Shown piece by piece: positions 6,382 through 13,335 of a DNA stretch of 17,793 bases. The notes under the pieces were generated by a model that was not told where the DNA came from, did not search any database, and saw nothing but the letters and a program-made list of their open reading frames with translations. The stretch comes from RGIG5612 sp045616165 (lineage in GTDB: Bacteria > Bacillota > Clostridia > Lachnospirales > Lachnospiraceae), in NCBI GenBank assembly GCA_045616165.1, contig JAZLGF010000050.1:1-17793 (forward strand), in the 5' to 3' direction. Each line of letters opens with the position of its first letter. The stretch's first letter is position 1. Position numbers and translations under genes: made by a program.

Positions 6382-7440
6382 ATGAAAAAAATAATTGGAA
6401 TAATATTTGCTGCTATTTTATGCGCAGTAACAACCTTATCGTTTTTACCTACCGATACAAAAGCTGCTGAATTGAGAACACACGATATTTCACAAATAGA
6501 ATTCGATTTGCGCAACGATTATTTGCCAATATTCTATATGGATAAAAACGAAAAAGTTAAAGATGAATCTAAATATGTATATTCGTATTGTTCAGGTCTT
6601 TATGAGACTATTAATGCGATGACGCCAGAAAGCGATGGTCGCTATTATCTTTATGTTCCGCTTAATGGTCACACAATCGGAACAGTTTATGAAATGGAAA
6701 TCCCAGACAATGTTACTATCAAATTTGCGAACGGAACTATAGATTGTACAGGAAGATGTCGTGCTTTTTATCTCTATGGAGATAATGTTAATCTTATACT
6801 TGATGATGTCACAATTAAAAACGGAAATGCTACTAATCAAGCAGTTTCAGATTGGAGCCCAACTGACCGAGGTGGCGCTATATACGTAGATGGTGCTTAT
6901 TGCTCTATTATTGGTCGTAATGGTTCAATAATTCGTGATTCTAGCTCATCTTATACTGGTGGCGGTATAGAAATTGATGGTCACTATTGTACAGTTGATA
7001 ATATTCTTTTTGACAACTGTACAGCTCAATATGGTGGTGCTATATATGTATATTGGTCATTTTCAAAAATAAAAGACTGTGCATTTAGAAAGAATTGTAA
7101 AGGTAGTAACGGCGGAAATTATGTCTATGCTGATCACGGAAATCCTGCAACGGGTATTATAAATTGGGAGGGTTTTTCAATTTATGAAGATGGCACTACA
7201 TTTCTTAGATGGAAAGCTACAGCAGAAAATAATGATTTCGCAGGCAAGTGTAAAATCTATGCCAATAATGAAGAATGGAAGAAAGATTATCAAGGCTACG
7301 AGAGTTACTTTACCGGCAGCATGGTTTCTCAGGGAAATCTTTGGATTATTATTGTAGTCGCTGCTGTTGTTGTTTTAGCTGTTGTTGCATTAATCATCTT
7401 GAAAAAGAAAGGCATTATCAAAACAAAACAGAACGCATAA
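6382..7440 (+). CDS. Secreted membrane-anchored beta-helix protein
   Basis: 352-aa surface protein of unknown role. Residues 1-28 form a Sec signal peptide (MKK, hydrophobic run, TKAA cleavage region). A central right-handed parallel beta-helix is suggested by turns 25-29 residues apart with GGAIYV (164-169), GGGIEI (193-198), GGAIYV (218-223) and GGNYVY (244-249), resembling the pectate-lyase-like and chlamydial Pmp GGA-I repeats. A hydrophobic segment (about 320-341) followed by KKKG and a short basic tail anchors the C-terminus in the membrane, instead of an LPxTG sorting signal. No catalytic pectate-lyase residues could be identified. The ATG follows AAGGAG (6369-6374 region). It is the only rightward gene between 789 and 17375 and ends at a shared terminator, so is probably monocistronic. 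Adhesion or glycan binding is a guess. Confidence 0.85.
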   Translation: MKKIIGIIFAAILCAVTTLSFLPTDTKAAELRTHDISQIEFDLRNDYLPIFYMDKNEKVKDESKYVYSYCSGLYETINAMTPESDGRYYLYVPLNGHTIGTVYEMEIPDNVTIKFANGTIDCTGRCRAFYLYGDNVNLILDDVTIKNGNATNQAVSDWSPTDRGGAIYVDGAYCSIIGRNGSIIRDSSSSYTGGGIEIDGHYCTVDNILFDNCTAQYGGAIYVYWSFSKIKDCAFRKNCKGSNGGNYVYADHGNPATGIINWEGFSIYEDGTTFLRWKATAENNDFAGKCKIYANNEEWKKDYQGYESYFTGSMVSQGNLWIIIVVAAVVVLAVVALIILKKKGIIKTKQNA

Positions 7441-7458
7441 GAATTCTAAATAAATAAC

Positions 7459-7489
7459 AAAAAGCGAAGAGTTAAGCTCTTCGCTTTTT
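7459..7489. terminator. Bidirectional intrinsic terminator
   Basis: AAAAAGCGAAGAG (7459-7471) and CTCTTCGCTTTTT (7477-7489) form a perfect 13-bp stem with a 5-nt loop and T/A runs on both sides. It ends both the beta-helix gene and the leftward four-gene operon that finishes at 7500. Confidence 0.92.
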
Positions 7490-7499
7490 TAGCTTTAAA

Positions 7500-8366
7500 T
7501 TATTTTGCAAAATCTAGAATTGCCTGCACGGCTTTTTCTTCTGCTTCTGGATCTTTGTCGTAGAAAATCGAATGCGTTCCATTTTCTATTTTTGCTACAT
7601 TGGCTTTATCGCCGATTGCCTTTTTCAAAAGTTCTACTGAAGGCTCTGTTATTATATGGTCCTTCGATGGGAAAATTACAAGGTGCTCATGCGAAAATTC
7701 TTCTACCATCTTTAGAGCCGTTTTCATTATCTTGTAATAATCTATAAGTTGCTTTGTAAAATAATATTGCCAATATTCATTTCCAAGATAAAGCTCGTCG
7801 CAAGGTGCGTTTTCGTAGTGCTGATGATACTTAGAACTAGCATGCCATTTACAATGAACCTTCGGTGTAAACAATGATAAAAATCTAAGCATCAATCTTG
7901 CTGGAAGCGGCATCTCTTTATTTTCAAAACTAAGACATGCATAAACTAGCTTTCCTACTTTTTCATCATTGCATCCTAAAATCGCCGCAATGCTAGAGCC
8001 CATCGAATGTCCTAAAATATGAACCTTGTCATATTTTGTTTTTAAATCCTCTAGCGCATTTTTTGAAAATCCTAGCCAGTCGTTTCCGTGTGTTCTTGCA
8101 AAGTCTTGCCAACATGTTCCATGTCCCGGAAGACGAGGCACATAAATATCAAATCCTTGCTCATACAAATCTATCGCAGGACGAACGAGTTCTCCCGGAT
8201 AGCCTCTGTAGCCATGAATGAAAAGCCAACACTCTTTTGGTTTTTCTTCATGTAAAATCTTAAATGAGCGTGCTGCTAAGCAACACTGTTTTTTGTCATG
8301 ATAAACATTTTCGTACCAAAACTCCGGCACTTCATAAACTAGTAATTCAAGTTGGTCTTTAGTCAT
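7500..8366 (-). CDS. Alpha/beta hydrolase, esterase/lipase-like
   Basis: 288-aa cytoplasmic serine hydrolase. The oxyanion region HGYRG is at 51-55, the nucleophile elbow GHSMGS at 119-124 with S121, and the likely rest of the triad is D236 (PSKDHI) and H265 (NGTHSI). Cap-like residues about 145-220 sit between core strands. The fold is closest to carboxylesterase or monoacylglycerol-lipase types; the substrate cannot be read. The ATG directly follows the proC stop (TAA at 8369-8367), with AAAGG inside the proC end, so its translation is coupled to proC. Last gene of the four-gene operon. Confidence 0.9.
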   Translation of the reverse strand: MTKDQLELLVYEVPEFWYENVYHDKKQCCLAARSFKILHEEKPKECWLFIHGYRGYPGELVRPAIDLYEQGFDIYVPRLPGHGTCWQDFARTHGNDWLGFSKNALEDLKTKYDKVHILGHSMGSSIAAILGCNDEKVGKLVYACLSFENKEMPLPARLMLRFLSLFTPKVHCKWHASSKYHQHYENAPCDELYLGNEYWQYYFTKQLIDYYKIMKTALKMVEEFSHEHLVIFPSKDHIITEPSVELLKKAIGDKANVAKIENGTHSIFYDKDPEAEEKAVQAILDFAK

Positions 8367-9158
8367 TTATTTTTTGAGCCTTTCTGTCTTTTCATAAGCT
8401 GCCTTAATCGCATCGGCACATGCCGCTCTAAAACTATATTCTTCTAAAGCTAAAACGCCTTCAATTGTTGTTCCACCCGGTGAGCAAACTTCGTCTTTAA
8501 GTTGGTCTGGATGTTTACCGCTTTCAAGCATCATCTCCGCACTGCCTTTTATCATCTGCGCTGCGTATGCATGCGCTTTCTTTCTAGGTACACCGCACGC
8601 TACTGCTCCATCAGCTAAGCTTTGAGCAAACATGTACGCAAAGGCTGGACCGCATCCCGTAAGTGTTGCTGCTGCATCAAAAAGATTTTCATCAACTTTA
8701 TCGATTAATCCAGTAGGACTTACGAGTTTAACAAAATCATTTTCTTCTTTTTTTGTTATTCCTTTTCCTACGCAATAAAGAATTATTCCTTCGCCTGTTG
8801 CGCATGGTGTGTTTGGCAGAATTCTTATGCATCTATTTGTGCCTGTTGCATTTACTAAGTCTGAAACCGTTATTCCAGCTGCCATGCTAACAACAATTGT
8901 TTTTTCATTTATCAATTCTTTAATCTGGCTTGCAACATCTAAAATAGCATTAGGTTTCATGCCGAGGAAAACATATTCCGAATTTGTTGCTACGTCTTTA
9001 TAGTCGGTTACCTTTGCGCTTTTAAGCACCTTTTGAAGTTCCGTTGCTTTTTGTTTTGTTCTATTACAAAGCGCAATATTTTTGCATTCTTTATATATGC
9101 CTGTTGCTAAGGCGCCACCCATATTTCCAGTTCCAATAAAACCTACTTTGTATTTCAT
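8367..9158 (-). CDS. proC: Pyrroline-5-carboxylate reductase
   Basis: Cytosolic enzyme for the last step of proline synthesis, reducing 1-pyrroline-5-carboxylate with NAD(P)H. Length 263 aa is normal. Visible motifs: dinucleotide loop GTGNMG (9-14), GMKPN (66-70), MAAGIT (92-97), RILPNTP (112-118), TGCGPAF (167-173) and the family signature SPGGTTIEG (216-224). The ATG overlaps the stop of the upstream membrane gene (TAATG), and AAAGGA lies about 10 bases before it. It is embedded between unrelated membrane and hydrolase genes rather than with proA or proB, so proline synthesis genes are not clustered here. Confidence 0.97.
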   Translation of the reverse strand: MKYKVGFIGTGNMGGALATGIYKECKNIALCNRTKQKATELQKVLKSAKVTDYKDVATNSEYVFLGMKPNAILDVASQIKELINEKTIVVSMAAGITVSDLVNATGTNRCIRILPNTPCATGEGIILYCVGKGITKKEENDFVKLVSPTGLIDKVDENLFDAAATLTGCGPAFAYMFAQSLADGAVACGVPRKKAHAYAAQMIKGSAEMMLESGKHPDQLKDEVCSPGGTTIEGVLALEEYSFRAACADAIKAAYEKTERLKK

Positions 9159-10063
9159 TATTTTATTAATCCTTTTTTCTTTTTATTATAAAGTTTGATT
9201 GATAAGTATAAGCAATATAAACCAATAAAGAGCAATACAAAGAAGTGAATAATATTATCTACTGGTTTTGTCCAAAGTCTTTCAAGTGCAAGAGCTGGAG
9301 AAATTGCCGAAATAAACGCTGTATTTACAGCTCCTATCCAAAATACTGCTGTTCCCAACATAACGTCTACAATCAAGAAAATAATATCGTAAACAATTGC
9401 TACAACTGGGTTCGCATTAAATACTCCATAGAAGTAAAGGATTATATGAATCATTAATGCAAGTGGTAAGAGCAATGATAAATAGAATGGGAATGTAAGC
9501 CATAATGAATCTAAATGGATATATGTAACGCCCCACATCAATGCGCCAAGTCTATTATATGTTATGAAAATAATTACAAAAATTGCAATCGAGTAAACAA
9601 CATATCCAAAATCGATTCTTCTCTTTGCTTCATCATCTGGCTGTTTCTTAATACGTTGCAACCATATGATTGAGCCTGCGATAATCAATGCATGAACGAT
9701 TATTCCAAGGATTGTATATCCGTGGAACGGGTATGGTGCAAAGATTGAATCGTAAACCATTATTCCCGAAAGAATAGAAGTTATAAGTCCAACTCCCGAT
9801 AATGCAAGGAAATATTTCGCATACAATCTATCAGTGCTTTTTTTGTACTGTGCTCTTCTAGTTACTCTTAATAAATAAATTGTTGCAACTACAAATTCTA
9901 TTGCAAACATAAATCCCGGAAAGCTTGCTATACAATCAGCGTTATGCACGCCATAAAACATATTCGATACATCGCTCATGATGAGGTTTGATGTATAGAA
10001 TGTAACGAATGAGCCTACAAGTATTAAAACTATAAGCGCTATAATGTTTGATTTCTTTTTCAT
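9158..10063 (-). CDS. Eight-helix membrane protein of unknown function
   Basis: 301 aa, family not recognised. Basic N-terminus (MKKK) and eight probable membrane helices at about 8-28, 48-67, 86-107, 116-138, 152-172, 187-212, 220-243 and 271-292, ending in a lysine-rich cytoplasmic tail. No enzymatic or transporter motif stands out. The start codon overlaps the stop of the metallophosphoesterase gene (TAATG) after GAGGGGG, and its own stop overlaps proC in the same way, so it is tightly coupled on both sides. Position next to a lipoprotein phosphoesterase suggests an envelope role, by inference. Confidence 0.8.
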   Translation of the reverse strand: MKKKSNIIALIVLILVGSFVTFYTSNLIMSDVSNMFYGVHNADCIASFPGFMFAIEFVVATIYLLRVTRRAQYKKSTDRLYAKYFLALSGVGLITSILSGIMVYDSIFAPYPFHGYTILGIIVHALIIAGSIIWLQRIKKQPDDEAKRRIDFGYVVYSIAIFVIIFITYNRLGALMWGVTYIHLDSLWLTFPFYLSLLLPLALMIHIILYFYGVFNANPVVAIVYDIIFLIVDVMLGTAVFWIGAVNTAFISAISPALALERLWTKPVDNIIHFFVLLFIGLYCLYLSIKLYNKKKKGLIK

Positions 10064-11067
10064 TATTCAACCCCCTCATAAGAATGTAATATATCATTAA
10101 AGTCTAAACTGCCATCTTCATGTATCGTTATAACTCTTCCTCCAAGAAGACCATCTTCATAATATATTCTGTCTGTTGAGTTAACGCCATAAGAGAAAAT
10201 AACGCCTTTATACTTTACGATAAAGTCACTTACATGGTCATGTGCAACAAAAACTCCTTGTGTTGAACCAAGTTCAAGCATCTTATCAAATAAGCCTGAA
10301 TTAACCTGTGGACAGCTTACTGGCTCGCCTTGGCCACCGTAAATATATTCTGTATCTTTACTTCCACCTTCTTTTGCTTCGTTCCAAGCTGTATTAAATT
10401 CTGGAAGTGGGATATGGAAAAATGCTAATGATTTAACTGGCTCACCACCATTTTGTTTTGTTGTGTAATTAACAAGTCTTTCATACCAGTCAATCTGGTC
10501 TTGTTTAATATAATCATATCCGATATATTCGCCGTAATTATAACGGTTGCTATCAATCATAATAATTTGTTTTTTGATTTCTTTTCCATCCATTAAATTG
10601 ATTGCAAAATTAGCATTTCCAAAAACATCATCATCTTGGATATCCTTGAAAAGACAATTAGAACCATACTCATTTAATACGCCTGTTACCCAATCAATTG
10701 GGAAATAACATTGTTCGTCATGGTTACCAAATGTTAGAGTCCATGGAACGTTATAACTATCTATGAATGCGAAAAGTTCTTTTGCAACTCTTCTATCTGC
10801 GAATGTAAATAAATCTCCGCACATAACAATCATGTCCGGATTTGCCATTTTTATTGTTTGATCTAAGAAGTCATACTGCTCTCTTCTATTATCCTTATTT
10901 GCTAAATGGATATCGTTAAGTTGAAGAATCTTGAAATCTTTTTTATATTCTGTTTCAAGAATATATTCTTCTGGTTTGTGTCTGACCTTTTTATAGGTAC
11001 ATCCACAAAGCATAGCAGCGCAAAGAGCTAGCGCTAGAATTGTTAAAATAATCTTTTTTGTCTTCAC
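10063..11067 (-). CDS. Calcineurin-like metallophosphoesterase lipoprotein
   Basis: 334-aa predicted extracytoplasmic phosphoesterase. Residues 1-22 form a lipoprotein signal peptide with lipobox LCGC (20-23, lipidated C23). The metallophosphatase motifs are in order: NDIH (D52, H54), CGDLF (D85), GNHDE (N115, H116, D117), FFHIP (H208) and AHDH (H266, H268); the last is usually GHxH, here with Ala for Gly. Family members hydrolyse phosphate mono- or diesters with a two-metal site; the substrate is unknown. The start is GTG, strongly supported by GGGGAGG seven bases upstream. First gene of the operon running to 7500, driven by the promoter at 11094-11102. Confidence 0.9.
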   Translation of the reverse strand: MKTKKIILTILALALCAAMLCGCTYKKVRHKPEEYILETEYKKDFKILQLNDIHLANKDNRREQYDFLDQTIKMANPDMIVMCGDLFTFADRRVAKELFAFIDSYNVPWTLTFGNHDEQCYFPIDWVTGVLNEYGSNCLFKDIQDDDVFGNANFAINLMDGKEIKKQIIMIDSNRYNYGEYIGYDYIKQDQIDWYERLVNYTTKQNGGEPVKSLAFFHIPLPEFNTAWNEAKEGGSKDTEYIYGGQGEPVSCPQVNSGLFDKMLELGSTQGVFVAHDHVSDFIVKYKGVIFSYGVNSTDRIYYEDGLLGGRVITIHEDGSLDFNDILHSYEGVE

Positions 11068-11093
11068 CCTTCTTCCTCCCCTTTTTTTCTTTT

Positions 11094-11102
11094 ATTATAT
11101 CA
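11094..11102 (-). promoter_or_regulatory. Extended -10 promoter of the phosphoesterase/proC operon
   Basis: TGATATAAT on the minus strand (11102-11094): a consensus -10 with an extended TGn element. The best -35 is weak (TCGATA, 18 bp upstream). It lies between the upstream terminator and the GTG start at 11067. Confidence 0.6.
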
Positions 11103-11132
11103 TTTTCTTCAAGTTTATATCGACTAGTTAAA

Positions 11133-11157
11133 ACACCAGAGATTTTATCTCTGGTGT
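11133..11157 (-). terminator. Intrinsic terminator of the heptad-repeat gene
   Basis: A perfect 11-bp stem, ACACCAGAGAT (11133-11143) with ATCTCTGGTGT (11147-11157), 3-nt loop, followed leftward by TTTT. It begins five bases after the stop of the gene ending at 11163. The U run is short. Confidence 0.75.
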
Positions 11158-11162
11158 AGGTT

Positions 11163-13274
11163 TTAATTTCCTATTCCGTCAGTTTTTATAACATATGTCA
11201 ACGTACCATCTACTCCTTGGTCCGCTCCGCTATATGTGTGATATTTGCTGTCCGTTTCTTTTAATTGTTTAATTTTATTAATCAAATATCTAAGGTTATC
11301 GCCCATTGTAAACGAGCTTCCTTTGATAGTAATATTTTTTACGCTAAGGATTTTTTCTTTGAACTGTTTCAATTCTTTATTTACTGATTTAATGCTTTCG
11401 TAAAGTTTGTTAATGCCAGAATCTAATTCATTTACAGCCTCATCCATTTCCTTAGTGCCTTCATACATGTTATCTGAACCATCTGCTAAGTCAGAAGATC
11501 CATCACTCATTTTATCCAAGTTCTCATCAACAAGGCTTATTCCATCATCAAGTTTTACCATGCCCGAATACAAATCCCCATATGCTTTTGTTAAGTCATC
11601 TGATGTATTGGCAAGTTTTTCGGAGCCTTCCCCGATTTTGCCTGCCGCATTGTATAAAGCATCAACATCATTCGCAATTCCATAAAGCATCTGAGCAATA
11701 CGATCTATTATTGAATGCATGTTGGTCATAAAGAATCCTTCTGGCAAAAGGTCTGCTAATAAATTTTCCATCTGGCCTGCTGTTTCTTCGTCATCAACTT
11801 CTACTGAATTATCTCTTGCATTTTGTACGCTTACACTATAAGAAGTTATTCTACCTGCGAACTCTTCTAGTTTGCTTAAGAAATCAGCTATGTCTTTTAA
11901 TGTCTGTGAAAGACCTGGCATAAAAGTAAGCTTTGAATTAAGTTCTTGGATTCCTTCATTTAATTCTTTTACGCCATTTGCATAGTCGTTAAGTCCTTCT
12001 TGGTAGTTAGTTGAATTTTCCAACAACTCTTCTGAACTTCCAACAACATCTTTTGAACCATTTGCTAAATTCTTTGCTCCATTAGCTAAATCTCTGATTC
12101 CATTTGAAAGTTCTTTAGCGCCATTAGTTAAATCAGCTGAACCAGTAACTATTTTATCCGAACCATCTGCCAATTTTGCCGAGCCATCTTCTAATTTCTT
12201 CATTACGTCAGTAAGAACTTCTGACCCATCTACAAGTTCAGAAATATATGTTGTTACTTTATCAGTAGGAATGTTAATTACACCTACTGCACCATTTGCA
12301 CTATCAATAGAATTAAGTGTTTCGTCTTTTATTGATTTTGCATATCCGTTTGAGAAAATTGTGTAAGTATAATCGATTGCGAAGTTTGTTGTATCAGCTT
12401 CTATCTGAACATAATCATTAATTCCTAAATTAATATTTCCGTGTCCATTTTGGCTAACGTATTCTTGAAGTCCTGGAATTGTTCCGCCATATGCTAATAC
12501 ATTTGCCCCTAAATTCAACGCATTAGCATTGGTTTTGATATTTGTAAAATTATCAGTACTCAATACAACTGCGCTCATTGCTACATAAGGGATATATTCT
12601 CCGCTTACAGTATTATTCGTATAATCAAAACGAATTATTACATGTCCGCTTTTTCCTTTTATTTGTTCAGGAGAAACTTTCTTACCATCTAAGAAATATG
12701 TCACCTTAACGCTTACTGGCATTTTTTCTTTTCCAACACCTTCATACACGATGTCTTTCTTTTTATTTTCAAAATAAACATATCCTTCATGCATCTCGAG
12801 GCGTTCATCGCCGTTAACATTTTCTATATCTGTGAGATTTGTTTTATCTTTAATGTATGCTGCATTTTTTTCTATGCCCGAAAGAGTAACTCTATCTTTT
12901 ATTTCATAAACGCTACCTTCTGCATCAGCGCTTCCAATAACTATTTCATTTTTAATTTTACCATTGATTGCATTAACGCCATTTAGATCAAAAGGCTTCT
13001 GTTTAGGATTTTCTTCGCCTGATGTTACTATTGCGCCGAAATAATAAGTAGCTAAAAGAATAACTACTAAAGCAATCGCGCAAACAGGAGCAATAGCAAT
13101 CTTCATTGCCTTAAACATAGTTTTCTTAAAGTTAAACGGCTTATATCCATAGAACACTGCACGTTCTATAAGCATATTAACTCTAGCATCATTGATTCTC
13201 TTCTTTAGCATTCGAGAATTCTTTTTGATGTTATGTTTTTGTATTAATTTTTCCGGTAAAATTTTTTTCAACAT
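11163..13274 (-). CDS. Membrane-anchored heptad-repeat surface protein (YhgE/Pip-like)
   Basis: 703 aa, extracytoplasmic, function unknown. A basic N-terminal region of about 55 residues precedes one membrane helix (about 59-83); the rest is outside. Residues about 348-446 and 547-626 carry X-X-X-Leu-X-X-Gly heptads, glycine recurring every seven residues (LADGS, LTNGA, LSNGI, LANGA, LANGS), as in YhgE/Pip-type proteins. Unlike full YhgE it has no C-terminal helix bundle. Such proteins often sit beside ABC or MmpL exporters, and here an ABC ATPase and FtsX permease lie directly upstream. An ATG at 13301 gives nine more residues, but the promoter at 13304-13332 predicts a start near 13297, so ATG 13274 (after AGAAG) is chosen. 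Confidence 0.82.
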   Translation of the reverse strand: MLKKILPEKLIQKHNIKKNSRMLKKRINDARVNMLIERAVFYGYKPFNFKKTMFKAMKIAIAPVCAIALVVILLATYYFGAIVTSGEENPKQKPFDLNGVNAINGKIKNEIVIGSADAEGSVYEIKDRVTLSGIEKNAAYIKDKTNLTDIENVNGDERLEMHEGYVYFENKKKDIVYEGVGKEKMPVSVKVTYFLDGKKVSPEQIKGKSGHVIIRFDYTNNTVSGEYIPYVAMSAVVLSTDNFTNIKTNANALNLGANVLAYGGTIPGLQEYVSQNGHGNINLGINDYVQIEADTTNFAIDYTYTIFSNGYAKSIKDETLNSIDSANGAVGVINIPTDKVTTYISELVDGSEVLTDVMKKLEDGSAKLADGSDKIVTGSADLTNGAKELSNGIRDLANGAKNLANGSKDVVGSSEELLENSTNYQEGLNDYANGVKELNEGIQELNSKLTFMPGLSQTLKDIADFLSKLEEFAGRITSYSVSVQNARDNSVEVDDEETAGQMENLLADLLPEGFFMTNMHSIIDRIAQMLYGIANDVDALYNAAGKIGEGSEKLANTSDDLTKAYGDLYSGMVKLDDGISLVDENLDKMSDGSSDLADGSDNMYEGTKEMDEAVNELDSGINKLYESIKSVNKELKQFKEKILSVKNITIKGSSFTMGDNLRYLINKIKQLKETDSKYHTYSGADQGVDGTLTYVIKTDGIGN

Positions 13275-13303
13275 TTTTCTTCTTATATATAGTAAGGGCA
13301 TTC

Positions 13304-13332
13304 ATTTTACTATAATACTATAGTTTATTCAA
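13304..13332 (-). promoter_or_regulatory. Sigma-A promoter of the heptad-repeat gene
   Basis: TTGAAT (13332-13327), 17-bp spacer, TAAAAT (13309-13304) on the minus strand, squeezed into the 61-bp gap after the permease gene. It allows the heptad protein to be made separately from the ABC transporter. No terminator precedes it, so read-through from the transporter is also possible. Confidence 0.75.
13309..13324. repeat. Dyad between -35 and -10 of the heptad-gene promoter
   Basis: ACTATA (13309-13314) and TATAGT (13319-13324) form a perfect 6-bp inverted repeat with a 4-bp centre lying almost wholly in the promoter spacer. It resembles an operator by placement but is pure A/T-biased sequence and could be chance. 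Confidence 0.4.
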
Positions 13333-13335
13333 CCT

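Noticed and set aside
812..7489. Terminators at 812-852 and 7459-7489 share the stem core AAGCGAAG/CTTCGCTT
   Set aside because: Eight shared stem bases in two convergent-gene terminators can arise by chance or by common terminator preference; no third copy was seen, so a dispersed repeat is not supported.
11960..12190. Repetitive DNA with recurring CCATTTGCTAAAT-like units
   Set aside because: It is the coding reflection of the protein's X-X-X-Leu-X-X-Gly heptads, not a separate DNA repeat or CRISPR array.
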